Of a DNA stretch of 64,000 nucleotides, positions 32,866-41,934 are shown piece by piece; positions within the stretch are counted from its first letter, which is position 1; every line of letters starts with the position of its first letter. The notes below the pieces were generated by a model. That model searched no databases, was not told the DNA's origin, and saw only the letters and a program-made list of their open reading frames with translations. Origin of the DNA: DATFVB01 sp963714035 (GTDB taxonomy: Bacteria; Acidobacteriota; Thermoanaerobaculia; UBA5066; DATFVB01); the NCBI GenBank assembly GCA_963714035.1, contig OY970224.1, positions 62,001 through 126,000 of the forward strand. Direction: 5' to 3'. Made by a program: the position numbers and the translations under genes.

Positions 32866-34866
32866 TCAGGCGGGGAGACGCTCGACGTCGACGCGCGCGT
32901 CGTTGAAGCACGCGCCGCCGCCGAGATCCGCGAGCGTGTCCGGGCAGAGCGCGTTCGCGGTCCGGCCGTTGATCGTGTGCTTCGCCCACAGACCTTTCGG
33001 CAGGCGGACGACTCCCGGCCGGACTTCGGGAGTGACCCGCGCGAACGTCGCGACCTCGCCGAGCGCGTTGAAGGCCCGCACCCGGTCGCCGTCGGCGATC
33101 GATCGGCATTTCGCGTCTTCGGGGTGGATATCGAGCCCGACCAGGCCCTCGACGAGCTCTCCGAGGGTGGAGCTGATCGTCCGGTCGGAAGCGGGGGAGA
33201 TGAGCGCGAGCGGAAAGCGCGGGTCGTCGGGCAGCTCGCGAAGCGCATAGAGGCCCTCCGGCGCTTCCCGGTCGAGCTCCTCGGGAAAGAGGTGCACCCG
33301 GCCGTCGGAGGTGCGCGGGAAGACGTCGACGAACTGGACGGGGCGTGCTCCGGAGCCGGGGTAGGCGACGCCGTCCGTGTCGAGCTGGCGGCGGATCTCC
33401 GCGGCTCGCGGACTGCCGGCCAGGATCGCCTCCGCGAGCGCTTCCTCGGTCTCGGGGTCCCCCGGGCGGGAAAGACCGGTTCGCCGACAGAGCTCCGCGA
33501 AGACCTCGGCATTGGAACGGGATTCGCCCGCCGGGAGCGCGACGGCCGCGGCGTCGTGGAGCGCATAGGCGCCGTAACCGCGGGACATCTCCCGGTGCTC
33601 GAAGAAGGAGGTCGCGGGAAGGACGACGTCGGCGTGCCGCGCCGTGTCGGTCATCACCTGGTCGAAGACGACCGTGAACAGGTCGTCCCGCGCGAGCCCG
33701 GCCCTCACCTTCTCCTGGTTCGGCGTCGTCGCGAGCGCGTTCGAGTTGTAGACGAAGAGGACCTTCACCGGCGGGGCCGCGTCGGAAGCGAGCGCCTCGC
33801 CGAGGCGATTCATGTTGACGATGCGGGTCGAGGGAACGGGCGCCCCGGCCGCCGCCGTCGAGTCGAGGTCCCACGCGGCGGAATTGCTCATCGTGTAGCC
33901 GCCGCCCCGAATGCCGAACTTTCCCGCGACCGCCGGCAGCGCGAGGACCGCCGCCGCCGCGGATCCGCCGCTTCGGTTGCGCTCGAGGCCCCAGCCGCAG
34001 CGAACGACGGCGGGCGAGGACTCCGCGTACCAGTCCGCGAGGCGCTCGAGATCTTCCGCGGCGACCCCTGCGATTTCGGCCGCCCGCGCGATCGACCACG
34101 CCCGGGCCGACTCGCGCAGGCGCTCCGCGCCGGTCGCGTGCGCTTCCAGAAAGCGGCGATCCGCGCTTCCCGAATCGAAGAGCCGGCCGATCAGCGCGAG
34201 CGCGACGGCGAGGTCGGTCCCGGGCCGCACCGCGAGGTGCAGGTCCGCGCGGCGCGCGAGCGGCGTCTTCCGGGGATCGACGACGACGAGCCGCGCGCCC
34301 CGCCGCTGCGCCTCGTGGATCTTCGGGACCAGGTGGATCCCGGTGACGGACGGATTGGCGCCCCAGAGAAGGATGAGGCGCGCCTCCGGGTAATCCTCGA
34401 ACGACACCCCCGGCATCTTCCCGTAGAGCCCCTGCGCCGCCGCGCCGGTGGGCGCCGCGCAGACCGTCCTCGCGAGGCGCGACGCGCCGAGCCGGCGAAA
34501 GAGGCGTTGGTCGGTCGCGCCCTGGGAGAGATAGCCGTTGGACCCGCCGTAAAAGTAGGGAAGGATCGACTCGCCCCCGAACCGCTCGCGCGCCTCGAGG
34601 AGCCGCCGGGCGACCGTCTCGAGCGCCTCGTCCCACGAAATCGGATGGAACGCCCCGGATCCCCTGGGCCCGGCTCGCGCCAGCGGATGGAGAACGCGAT
34701 CGGGACCGTACAGCCGTTCGGGGAACCGGCGAACCTTCGCGCAGATGTATCCCTCCGTGACGGGGTTGACGCGGCTGCCGCCGACGGAGACGACCCGGCC
34801 CTCCTCGACGCCGACGGCGAGGCTGCACGAATCCGGGCAGTCGAGCGGGCAGGCGCTCGGAAGCAT
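32866..34866 (-). CDS. Molybdopterin-dependent oxidoreductase (DMSO reductase family)
   Basis: A 666-residue enzyme carrying a bis-MGD molybdenum or tungsten cofactor and one [4Fe-4S] cluster. The N-terminal cluster motif is complete: Cys6, Cys10, Cys14 and Cys42 (ACPLDCPDSC ... GYICAK). Then come FHPISWDEALETVARRL, the possible metal-ligand region TVCAAPTGAAA (Cys136), WGANPSVTGIH, and the C-terminal dinucleotide-binding domain with IHPEDAKCRSIADGDRVRA. No twin-arginine signal is seen, so it is probably cytoplasmic. No partner iron-sulfur or membrane subunit is adjacent, and the substrate is unknown. The start at ATG 34866 is preferred; an upstream extension reads into an intergenic repeat. 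Confidence 0.88.
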   Translation of the reverse strand: MLPSACPLDCPDSCSLAVGVEEGRVVSVGGSRVNPVTEGYICAKVRRFPERLYGPDRVLHPLARAGPRGSGAFHPISWDEALETVARRLLEARERFGGESILPYFYGGSNGYLSQGATDQRLFRRLGASRLARTVCAAPTGAAAQGLYGKMPGVSFEDYPEARLILLWGANPSVTGIHLVPKIHEAQRRGARLVVVDPRKTPLARRADLHLAVRPGTDLAVALALIGRLFDSGSADRRFLEAHATGAERLRESARAWSIARAAEIAGVAAEDLERLADWYAESSPAVVRCGWGLERNRSGGSAAAAVLALPAVAGKFGIRGGGYTMSNSAAWDLDSTAAAGAPVPSTRIVNMNRLGEALASDAAPPVKVLFVYNSNALATTPNQEKVRAGLARDDLFTVVFDQVMTDTARHADVVLPATSFFEHREMSRGYGAYALHDAAAVALPAGESRSNAEVFAELCRRTGLSRPGDPETEEALAEAILAGSPRAAEIRRQLDTDGVAYPGSGARPVQFVDVFPRTSDGRVHLFPEELDREAPEGLYALRELPDDPRFPLALISPASDRTISSTLGELVEGLVGLDIHPEDAKCRSIADGDRVRAFNALGEVATFARVTPEVRPGVVRLPKGLWAKHTINGRTANALCPDTLADLGGGACFNDARVDVERLPA

Positions 34867-34936
34867 CGGCACGGAGGAATTATCGGCGAGGCGAGGCTCC
34901 CCCAGGGGGCCGTTTTGGGAGAGCTCGCCGGACCTG

Positions 34937-35108
34937 TTGAAACTCGAAACAAGATCGAATACCCGAATTTCCAAGGACGAAACCTCGAATCGCGATGGCC
35001 GCGTGCTCGCATTTCGTGTATTAATCTTTCGCCTTCGCTGTTTCGGTCATTTGAATCGTTGGAATCGTCGATTTGTTTCGGGTTTAGAGCTTCGGATTTC
35101 GGATTCCC
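34937..35108. repeat. Degenerate A+T-richer intergenic repeat (FGFRASDFGF type)
   Basis: The 242-base gap between the oxidoreductase and the EamA gene contains a stretch with base composition clearly unlike its surroundings. It is made of short repeated words such as TCGAA, TTTCGG, GAATCG and TTCGGATTTCGGATTCC. Read in one frame it gives FGFRASDFGF, a translation familiar from dispersed intergenic repeats in many bacterial genomes. I regard it as a non-coding dispersed repeat. The first part of the gap (34867-34936) holds nothing I recognise. Confidence 0.5.
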
Positions 35109-36038
35109 TCACTCCTGCTCGACCTTCGGCAGGGGCGCGCGCGACACGACCAGTCCGGCGAAGATCAGCGCCGCGGCGATCGCCGCCTTCGCCGTCGGGA
35201 GCTCTCCCAGCCACACGATCGAAAGAGCCGTCGCCACGACGGGCTGCAGCGTGACGAAGACCGCGACGCGGGAGGCGTGCGTGCGCGCGAGCGCCCAGGC
35301 GTTCAGGACGTAGGCGGCGACGGAGGCGAAGACGATCACGGCCGCCACACAGAGCCACGCGATCGGGGCGACCCGCGAGTAGCGCATGCGCGCGAGCGGC
35401 ACCGCGGCGAAGAGGAAGACGGGGACCGCTCCCATCTGGAACGTGACGCGGATGAAGGTCAACGCCGAATACTTCTTCAGCAGGTCGCGGGAGAGAACGA
35501 GATAGAGCGAATAGCACGATGCGTTGGTCATGAGGAGGACGTCTCCCAGGAAGAGGTCGCTCCGCCAGTCGAACCGGCCCGCTCCGACGAGGAACAGCGC
35601 GCCCCCGAGCGCGGCGGCGCAGCCCGCGATCTTCCGGGGAGCGGCCGATTCGCGCCCGGCCATGATCGCGAAGCCGAGCGTCAGGACGGGAATCGTGGTC
35701 ATCAGGATCGCGGCGTTGATCGCGGTCGAGAGATGGAGCCCGGTGATGAAGAAGATCTGGTTCACCGACACGCCGAGAAAGGAGAGGAGCCAGAACCGCG
35801 GGCGGTCCTCTCGGGCGATCGGCTCCCGGGGGAGCCCGAGCGAGATCAGCGCCAGCAGGATCGAGGCGCCCGCCACGCGGAAGAACGCGAAGGGAAGAGG
35901 AGGAATGGACCGCAGCGCGATCTTTCCGATCACGGGAAAGACGCCGAGAAAGAACTGCGCGAGGAGCATCGCGCCGAACACCGCGAGCTCGGAGGAGCGT
36001 TCCGCCGGGTTCGGGAGCGGAGGCGGCCGCGAAGTCAC
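35109..36038 (-). CDS. EamA-family (DMT superfamily) transporter
   Basis: A 309-residue inner-membrane protein with ten predicted helices in two EamA repeats. Examples are LAVFGAMLLAQFFLGVFPVI in the first and LFLGDVLLMTNASCYSLYLV opening the second, ending AAIAAALIFAGLVVSRAPLP. Such proteins export metabolites such as amino acids or nucleotide-sugars; the substrate cannot be assigned. The GTG at 36038 overlaps the ygfZ stop (36035-36037), marking an operon. A longer frame reaches 36314 but is Arg/Pro-rich shadow sequence within ygfZ. Confidence 0.88.
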   Translation of the reverse strand: MTSRPPPLPNPAERSSELAVFGAMLLAQFFLGVFPVIGKIALRSIPPLPFAFFRVAGASILLALISLGLPREPIAREDRPRFWLLSFLGVSVNQIFFITGLHLSTAINAAILMTTIPVLTLGFAIMAGRESAAPRKIAGCAAALGGALFLVGAGRFDWRSDLFLGDVLLMTNASCYSLYLVLSRDLLKKYSALTFIRVTFQMGAVPVFLFAAVPLARMRYSRVAPIAWLCVAAVIVFASVAAYVLNAWALARTHASRVAVFVTLQPVVATALSIVWLGELPTAKAAIAAALIFAGLVVSRAPLPKVEQE

Positions 36039-36892
36039 GAGAGCGGCTCGACGCTCGCCGTGCGTCCGGCGCCCTCCTCCGAGAGCACGGCGCCGTCGGC
36101 CACGTCGCGGGCGGCGTATCCCAGCGCGACCGCGGCGTTCTCCCAGACCGCGGACGAAGTCACCCGGCCCCGTTCCTGCTCCGGGCTGGCCGGGAGGAAA
36201 AGGCGGGTCCCGGGGGCGACCGGATCGCTTCCCTCGAAGAGGAAGCGGACGAGACGCCGCGGCGTTCGGCCGTAGGTCCGCATGCGGGCGACGACTTCCT
36301 GCCCGACGTAGCACCCCTTCGTCGTCGAGACCGCGTCGGCGAGTCCGGCCTCGTCGGGCGTCCGGCTCTCGTCGATGTCTTTCCCGTCGGCGGCCCGGCC
36401 CGCCCGGATTCGCCTCGCCTCCGCCTCTTCTTCGGCGATGGGCGGGCCGCCGGAAGCGGCGAGCCGGGATTCCACCGCTTCCGCCCCGGCGCTCTCAACG
36501 AGCCAGGTCGCCTCGAGATCGAAGAAGGGAGGCCAGGCGTCGGCGCCGGGAGGAGGCGGCGGCGGTTCCGGCCCGTACAGGTCGAAACGCACGAGCGGGC
36601 CGGCGTCTTCGACGCGTGCGTCCTGGAACACGGCGTATTTCCGAAAATGGGCGGCCGCGCGATCGACGCGTCCGGCGGCGAGGAGCAGGCGGATCCGTTC
36701 GCCCCGGGGCGCGGCGCGAAACGTGAAGAGCACCTTTCCGACGGGCGAGAGGGCCGCCGCCCGGAGGGCCGCTCCGGGGGAGAGCGTCCGGAGATCGTTC
36801 GTCGTCAGCCCCTGCAGAAAGGCGATCCGGTCCCGTCCCGACACGTCGAGCGCGCCGGCGGGACGGCGGCGATACCGGAACAGACCCTTCAC
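36035..36892 (-). CDS. ygfZ: YgfZ/CAF17-family folate-binding protein
   Basis: YgfZ is a tetrahydrofolate-binding protein related to GcvT that helps assemble or repair certain iron-sulfur clusters. The GTG at 36892 gives a 285-residue protein with the N-terminal LQGLTTNDLRTLSPG block and the diagnostic KGCYVGQEVVARMRTYGR motif containing the conserved Cys. A C-terminal beta domain follows (EQERGRVTSSAVWENAAVAL). It overlaps the gene on each side by about four bases. Its nearness to an iron-sulfur molybdoenzyme is suggestive but unproven. Confidence 0.9.
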   Translation of the reverse strand: MKGLFRYRRRPAGALDVSGRDRIAFLQGLTTNDLRTLSPGAALRAAALSPVGKVLFTFRAAPRGERIRLLLAAGRVDRAAAHFRKYAVFQDARVEDAGPLVRFDLYGPEPPPPPPGADAWPPFFDLEATWLVESAGAEAVESRLAASGGPPIAEEEAEARRIRAGRAADGKDIDESRTPDEAGLADAVSTTKGCYVGQEVVARMRTYGRTPRRLVRFLFEGSDPVAPGTRLFLPASPEQERGRVTSSAVWENAAVALGYAARDVADGAVLSEEGAGRTASVEPLS

Positions 36893-37485
36893 TTGCGGCG
36901 GCGTTTCTTCGGAGCGGGATGCGAGATCGGATTCTGCGCGATCGCGAAACGGATTTCCCGCAGGGTCATGTCCGCCGAGATCCGCGCGTCTTCCGACCAC
37001 TTCCGCCCCCCCGGCAGGTCCCCGTTCCGGTGCCGCTGGCGGGCTTCGGCGAGCTTCGCGCGTGCGCCGACGAGGTCGCGCCGAAACATCTCGATCTGTC
37101 TGGCGTCGACGTGCTCCGATTCCGCCATCGAGATTTCCTGCTCCGCGTCGGTGAGCTGTCGTTCGGTCGCCTCGAGATTGACCTCGAGCGCCTCGAGCAT
37201 CTTGGCGCGGTTGTCGGCGGTCATCGCGATCGCGGCGCGCGACCGTGCCTCCGACTCCCGCGCGACGACGCGGGCGTCGTCGTACTTGCGCTTTCGCGCC
37301 AGCTCCTCCGCTTCGTGGAGGGTGCGCTGCGCCTCCGCGAACGAGGAAGGCGCGTAGGTCGGCGCCCGGGCGGCCTCCGCTTCGGCGAGCCGGCGCCTCG
37401 CCGCGTCGAGCTCTCGGGTGGGCCGCCGCGCGCAGGCGACGAGCAGGAGGAGCGCCGCGGCGGCGCCGACGATTCGGGTGCGCAT
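36889..37485 (-). CDS. DUF4398-type coiled-coil lipoprotein
   Basis: A 198-residue exported protein with a signal ending in the lipobox LLVAC (Cys about 19) and a basic N-terminus (MRTRIVGAAAALLLL). The mature part is almost entirely alpha-helical and charged: YAPSSFAEAQRTLHEAEELA, then a long coiled coil with many Glu/Arg/Ala repeats. It ends in a very basic tail (APKKRRRK). The size and repeat style match DUF4398 lipoproteins, which often occur near OmpA-type proteins; no enzymatic motif is present. The ATG at 37485 is divergent from the FecR-type gene. Confidence 0.8.
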   Translation of the reverse strand: MRTRIVGAAAALLLLVACARRPTRELDAARRRLAEAEAARAPTYAPSSFAEAQRTLHEAEELARKRKYDDARVVARESEARSRAAIAMTADNRAKMLEALEVNLEATERQLTDAEQEISMAESEHVDARQIEMFRRDLVGARAKLAEARQRHRNGDLPGGRKWSEDARISADMTLREIRFAIAQNPISHPAPKKRRRK

Positions 37486-37648
37486 ATGATCTAAGAATAT
37501 GACAGCCCCCTCGGCGGCGAGGACGGGGGGGCGGAGGGGCCGTCTGGCCGGAGAGCCTGAAAGTCTTTTCGCTTCAGGAGAATCGCCCCTGTGGAGGAAC
37601 ATCAGCGTTGGCACGGACCTCGCACCTGTGCCGGCCGGAGGTTGCTTG

Positions 37649-39820
37649 ATGAGAATGCCCACACCCTGGTGGATTCGCCTTTCGATTTCCGCGGCCGCGG
37701 TCGCGGTCCTCTTCCCCCCGTCGGTAAGGGCTCAGAACGACGGCGGCCAGCCCTACGGCGGCCAGACCCCCGACGATATCCAGCAGACGGTCGCCCGGAT
37801 CGCCTATGTCGACGGGAACGACGCCTCGTACAGCCGCGGCGACGACCCCGACAACTGGCAGGCCGCCGTCGTCAACGTCCCGGTCACGCTCGGAGACCGC
37901 GTCTACACGGGCGACGGAACCCGGATGGAGCTGCAGGTCCATGGGGGCGCGTTCGTCCGCCTCGCGCCGCAGACTGATCTCACCGCGCTCAACCTCACCG
38001 ACGACGTCAAGCAGCTCTCGCTCTCCTCCGGCACGGCATCGTTCCGCGTGCCGCGCCTCCGCAGCGACGAGGTCTTCGAGGTCGACACGCCCAACGGGGC
38101 GGTGACCCTCGACACGCCGGGCAATTACCGGGTCGACGTCGACCCGAACGGGAGTTCGCGGGTCGCCGTCCAGAGCGGCCACGTGACGGTTTCGGCCGAC
38201 GGCGGCGAGATCCCCGTCTCCTCCGGAAACGAGATCTCGATTCAGGGCTTCGACAATCCGTCCTACGACGTCGTGCGGCTCGGGGGCGTCGATCAATGGG
38301 ACCGGTGGGTGGGCACCCGTGACGCGCGTTTCGGGCGGGGCGCGTCTTACCAATACGTCAACGCCGACATCGTCGGCGCCCAGGATCTCGATCAGTACGG
38401 CCGATGGGACGACGTGCCGCAGTACGGCCGCGTCTGGACTCCCGCGTCCGTCGCGGTCGGCTGGACGCCGTACAGCAACGGCCAGTGGATGTGGCAGGAC
38501 CCCTGGGGATGGACGTGGGTCGGGGCCGAGCCGTGGGGCTGGGCGCCCTACCACTACGGGCGCTGGGTCACCTATTCGTCTCGATGGTACTGGGTCCCCG
38601 CAGGGCCTCGAGCAGCCGTCGCCTACTCCCCGGCGCTCGTCGGCTTCGTCGGCGGCGGGCCGGGCTTCTCCGCGTCCTTCTCGGCCGGAGGAGGGGGCTA
38701 TGTCGGCTGGTTCCCGCTCGCCCCGCAGGATCCCTTCAACCCGTGGTGGGGCCCGCAGCGCGTCGCCGCGGCGCGCGTGACGAACGTCACGTACGTGAAC
38801 CAGACCTACGTCACCGTCGTCAACCAGAACACGTTCGTCTCGGGCGGCTCCGTCGCCCGGAACGCGGTCCGTGACCCCCAGATCGTTCGACAGGTCCGTT
38901 CGGCCGCGGTCGTTCGCGGTCCCATCCCCATCGTTCCGACGATGGCGTCGCTGAGGTTCGCCGGCTCGGCCTCCCGCCCGGCGGCTCGTCCGCCGGCCGT
39001 CGCGGCACGGCGCGCGGTCGTAACCCGTGTGGCGCCTCCTCCGGCTCCCGCGTCGTTCCAGGCGAAGGCCCGGTTGATCCAGCAGAACCACGGCGCTCCT
39101 GTGGCGCCGCGAGCCGCCGCCCAGCTTTCGATCCAGGCGCCCGGCGGCGCCCGCGCGTCGGCTCCGATTCGGCCGGCGGCGGTCGCCGCTCAGGGCCGGG
39201 TCGGTCCGACGCCCCGCCATGCGGACGCGAGCGTTCGGCCGCAGCCGATCACGGCGCCGCGGGGAAAGGCTCTCGCGACTTCCGATCGGCCGATCGCCGC
39301 AAACCCTTCCGTGGGCGCGCAGCCCGCCCCGGCTCCCATGCGCATCGCGCCGGGCGCGGTGGCGGCGAGCCCGGCTCCGAAGGGCGGGCCGGCTCCGGCG
39401 CCCGCCCCGCCCGCGGGCGAGGCGTGGCGTCAGCGGCGGGTCCCTCCCGGGCAGCAACAGCAGCAGACTCCTCCGCCATCGGAGGCTCGTCCCCCGGGCC
39501 GAAACCCCGCGGCCGAGGCGACCCCGCCTCCGCCGGCGCGGGAAGCTGCGCCGTCCCGCTCCGAGGCCGCTCCTCCTCCGCGGCACGCGCCGCCGCCTCC
39601 TCAAAGAGAGGCGCCGCCGCCTCCGCAGAGGGAAGCTCCGCCGCCTCCCCGACGCGAGGCCGCTCCCGAGCCGCGTTCCGCGCCGCCGGCCGCCGAGGGG
39701 GGCAAGGCGGCTCCCCGGGCGCAGCCGCCGGCCAAGGGCAACGAGAAGAACAAAGGGACCGACAAGAACAAGGAAAAGGACCACAAGAAGGAAGAGCCGC
39801 CTCCGCCGCCTTCTCTCTGA
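37649..39820 (+). CDS. FecR / DUF6600 domain protein with long proline-rich tail
   Basis: A 723-residue exported protein (signal peptide about 1-29, cleavage near VRAQ). Residues about 45-190 contain a FecR-like beta domain (VTLGDRVYTGDGTRMELQVH, EVFEVDTPNGAVTLDTPGNY). Next comes a DUF6600-type region rich in Trp and Tyr (YGRWDDVPQYGRVWTPASVA, WTWVGAEPWGWAPYHYGRW). From about residue 430 the protein is low-complexity, rich in Ala, Pro and Arg, and ends in a Lys/Glu/Pro tail. CCGGAGG precedes the ATG. FecR domains usually sense or bind periplasmic signals, but no sigma factor is adjacent. A strong terminator follows. Confidence 0.82.
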   Translation: MRMPTPWWIRLSISAAAVAVLFPPSVRAQNDGGQPYGGQTPDDIQQTVARIAYVDGNDASYSRGDDPDNWQAAVVNVPVTLGDRVYTGDGTRMELQVHGGAFVRLAPQTDLTALNLTDDVKQLSLSSGTASFRVPRLRSDEVFEVDTPNGAVTLDTPGNYRVDVDPNGSSRVAVQSGHVTVSADGGEIPVSSGNEISIQGFDNPSYDVVRLGGVDQWDRWVGTRDARFGRGASYQYVNADIVGAQDLDQYGRWDDVPQYGRVWTPASVAVGWTPYSNGQWMWQDPWGWTWVGAEPWGWAPYHYGRWVTYSSRWYWVPAGPRAAVAYSPALVGFVGGGPGFSASFSAGGGGYVGWFPLAPQDPFNPWWGPQRVAAARVTNVTYVNQTYVTVVNQNTFVSGGSVARNAVRDPQIVRQVRSAAVVRGPIPIVPTMASLRFAGSASRPAARPPAVAARRAVVTRVAPPPAPASFQAKARLIQQNHGAPVAPRAAAQLSIQAPGGARASAPIRPAAVAAQGRVGPTPRHADASVRPQPITAPRGKALATSDRPIAANPSVGAQPAPAPMRIAPGAVAASPAPKGGPAPAPAPPAGEAWRQRRVPPGQQQQQTPPPSEARPPGRNPAAEATPPPPAREAAPSRSEAAPPPRHAPPPPQREAPPPPQREAPPPPRREAAPEPRSAPPAAEGGKAAPRAQPPAKGNEKNKGTDKNKEKDHKKEEPPPPPSL

Positions 39821-39836
39821 AATCCTCTCGAGACGA

Positions 39837-39870
39837 AAAACGCCCGCTCCGGCGGGCGTTTTCCTTTTTC
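39837..39870. terminator. Bidirectional rho-independent terminator
   Basis: AACGCCCGC (39839-39847), a three-base loop and GGCGGGCGTT form a strong hairpin with a T-rich run (TTCCTTTTT) on the right and a run of A (AAAAA) on the left. It lies between the convergent FecR-type gene (plus) and the 39890 gene (minus) and can end transcription from both sides. Confidence 0.85.
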
Positions 39871-39889
39871 GGGGCAGTGCGCCTTTCCG

Positions 39890-40339
39890 CTATTTCGGCT
39901 CGATCGAGAGCTGCAGCTTCGCGCTCCGGGCGGCGACGATGTCGAGGGTCCGCATCCGCACCCAGACGCGGATGCTGTCGTCGAGCTTGCCGGCAGCGAC
40001 CGAGTCGCTCTTGTCCCCCTTGCCGACGACCGTCCCGTCCGGGCCGATGACTTCGACGGCGATTCGCATCTTCGCTTTGTGGTCGAGATCGCGGTTTTCG
40101 ACGGCGAAATGCCAGAACGTCAGATGCGTGTCCTTGAGATCTTTCGTCTTCGCCTTCTCGACGTCGTCGGCGTCGGGGTAGTGCTGGATCTCGAGGGTGG
40201 TGATCTTCGCCTTCCCCTCGCCGAAGTTGATGTGCACGACCTGGTCGCGCTTCGGCATCGGGATCGTTCTCTCCGTTTCGGCCGCGCCGAGCGCTGCCGC
40301 GGCGGAGAGGATCGCGGAAGCGATCAGGATCTTCTTCAT
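39890..40339 (-). CDS. Small secreted protein of unknown function
   Basis: A 149-residue exported protein with a clear signal peptide (MKKILIASAILSAAAALGAA). The mature part is beta-rich with many charged residues: VVHINFGEGKAKITTLEIQH, LTFWHFAVENRDLDHKAKMR and a C-terminal sandwich-like segment ending KLQLSIEPK. No cysteine, metal motif or catalytic residue pattern is recognised, and I do not know the family. AAAGGAG precedes the ATG and TAGACT lies upstream as a possible -10. It is divergent from the next gene. Confidence 0.7.
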   Translation of the reverse strand: MKKILIASAILSAAAALGAAETERTIPMPKRDQVVHINFGEGKAKITTLEIQHYPDADDVEKAKTKDLKDTHLTFWHFAVENRDLDHKAKMRIAVEVIGPDGTVVGKGDKSDSVAAGKLDDSIRVWVRMRTLDIVAARSAKLQLSIEPK

Positions 40340-40389
40340 GCCCGCTCCTTTCTCGCGCGGAGTCTACCGCGCGCGTCCGGCGGATCGGG

Positions 40390-40395
40390 GATAAT
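40390..40395 (+). promoter_or_regulatory. GATAAT -10 element six bases before an ATG (leaderless)
   Basis: GATAAT at 40390-40395 is followed by only six bases (CGGGGG) before the ATG at 40402. At that distance the transcript would begin at the start codon. No -35 is evident. Confidence 0.45.
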
Positions 40396-40401
40396 CGGGG
40401 G

Positions 40402-40680
40402 ATGGAAGATTCCGAGGGCCGCCCCGAGACCCATGTCGTCGACGTCTTCATGATGTCGGTCAAGTGCGGGAATTGCGAGAAGTACCAGACGATCGTCTCC
40501 TTCGAGAAACGCGGCGACCTCAACGTCTACAAGTACGAGTGCGACTGGGACGCGTCTCCGGATTGCGACCCGAACGTCACCCGGACGATCGTCGAGGTGC
40601 CGCAGCACGTCGACAACTCGACGCGGCGGCACGAAGAGGTCTCGTATCCGGCGAAGCCGGAGGAACCGGCGGGCGGGTAA
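40402..40680 (+). CDS. Small cysteine-containing protein, possible zinc ribbon
   Basis: A 92-residue soluble protein. Four cysteines occur as a CGNC pair in the first third and two more separated by seven residues (YECDWDASPDC), which could form a zinc site. The rest is acidic and ends in a Pro/Glu-rich tail (YPAKPEEPAGG). No signal peptide is present. I do not recognise the family. The likely leaderless start (GATAAT six bases upstream) supports this ATG. The gene ends three bases before the convergent M28 peptidase stop. Confidence 0.65.
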   Translation: MEDSEGRPETHVVDVFMMSVKCGNCEKYQTIVSFEKRGDLNVYKYECDWDASPDCDPNVTRTIVEVPQHVDNSTRRHEEVSYPAKPEEPAGG

Positions 40681-40683
40681 GCC

Positions 40684-41934
40684 CTACTTCTTCCGGACCA
40701 CGGGTTTCGCGTCGACCGCGATCGACCGGGGCCCCTCTTTCGCGAACGACCGCACGGCGAAGAACGCGTCGTCGATCGTGAGCGGGACTTCATAAGATCC
40801 CGGCGATTCGACCTCCTTGATCACCGTCCAGCGCCGTTCGGTCGTGTCCCGCGCGAGGATGTCGAATCCGCCGCGGTCGGGATCGTCGACAGCGGAAAAA
40901 GTCACCGTCGCGCGAGGCGCGACCGCGCCTTCGACGATCACGTCTTCCGGGGGGGCGGGCGCGTTCGCGAGGAAATCGAGGGTGACGGCATTCACGTGGG
41001 CGACGTCGGCGAGGAGCTCGAAATCCATGAACTTCGGGAGGTCGCCGTATTCGATCCCGTTCTCCACGCGCGGCGTCTGGTGCTGGTGCCGGTAGTCCTC
41101 TTTCGGTTCGCAGAATCGGACCGCCGGCAGGCCGGCCTCGACGAACGGAAGGTGATCACCCCCGCGGCCGAACCGGTCCCTGCGGAAGACGGGCCGCACT
41201 CCGCCGACGAATTCCTCGATCCAGAGCCCAAGCTCGCGAGAAACGGAGAACGGATCGGTATCGGAGAAGACGCGAGGACGGCGGTCCGGAGACCCGTTCG
41301 TCGCTCCGACGATGTCGTTGTTGAGCATCGCGCCGACCGTGTATCCCTGCCCGCGCACCCATTCGAGGAGCCGTTTTCCCCCGAGGAGTCCCTGTTCCTC
41401 TCCCGAAACGGCGGCGAAGATGAGCGTGGCGCCATGCCCCCTCTTGCCGATCAGCGCCGCGGATACGAGCGAAACCGCCGTACCGGAAGCGTCGTCGTCG
41501 GCGCCCGGAGCGTCGCAATCCGGGCTCATGACGTCGGAACACATCGAATCGAAGTGCCCCGAGACCAGGAACGCCGTCTTCTTGCGGACGGGATCGATCC
41601 CGTCCACGACGAGATAGACGTTCTGGAGCGGAGCCGGCCCGTGCGTCCTCGCCGACGATGCTTCGAAACGATCGATCACGATGCGGGCGCCGTCGGGTTT
41701 CACCGACTCGAAGTACCGCACGATGCGGTCGCGAGCGCAGCCGATGCCGCGCGCGGGATCGGTCCAGGAAGAGAGCGAATTTCGCGTGCCGCACGCGACG
41801 AGACTCTCGTCGATCTTCTTCACGTCGTCGGCCGAGGGCGCGTCGGGAGGCGGGATCCCGTTCGCCGCCACGGAACGAGCGGATGCCCACGCGAGAACGG
41901 CGCCGACTCCGAACGCGATCGCGGTCTTCTTCAT
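40684..41934 (-). CDS. Secreted M28-family zinc aminopeptidase
   Basis: A 416-residue exported metallopeptidase with a signal peptide (MKKTAIAFGVGAVLAWASA). The dizinc site is complete: His in LVSGHFDSM, Asp in APGADDDASGTA, the catalytic Glu pair in SGEEQGLLGG, Asp in LNNDIVG and His in DYRHQHQTP. The C-terminal part (TVTFSAVDDPDRGGFDILA) is an added beta domain. The ATG at 41934 overlaps the stop of the upstream zinc-ribbon gene by four bases, which fixes the start and places it in an operon with dapF. Confidence 0.92.
   Translation of the reverse strand: MKKTAIAFGVGAVLAWASARSVAANGIPPPDAPSADDVKKIDESLVACGTRNSLSSWTDPARGIGCARDRIVRYFESVKPDGARIVIDRFEASSARTHGPAPLQNVYLVVDGIDPVRKKTAFLVSGHFDSMCSDVMSPDCDAPGADDDASGTAVSLVSAALIGKRGHGATLIFAAVSGEEQGLLGGKRLLEWVRGQGYTVGAMLNNDIVGATNGSPDRRPRVFSDTDPFSVSRELGLWIEEFVGGVRPVFRRDRFGRGGDHLPFVEAGLPAVRFCEPKEDYRHQHQTPRVENGIEYGDLPKFMDFELLADVAHVNAVTLDFLANAPAPPEDVIVEGAVAPRATVTFSAVDDPDRGGFDILARDTTERRWTVIKEVESPGSYEVPLTIDDAFFAVRSFAKEGPRSIAVDAKPVVRKK

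Noticed and set aside
34867..34974. N-terminal extension of the molybdopterin oxidoreductase to 34974
   Set aside because: The added residues read into an intergenic repeat, and the iron-sulfur motif typical of the N-terminus follows directly after the ATG at 34866.
36039..36314. Longer start for the EamA transporter
   Set aside because: The extra sequence overlaps ygfZ in another frame, is Arg/Gly/Pro-rich and has no membrane character; GTG 36038 overlaps the ygfZ stop as is usual in this operon.
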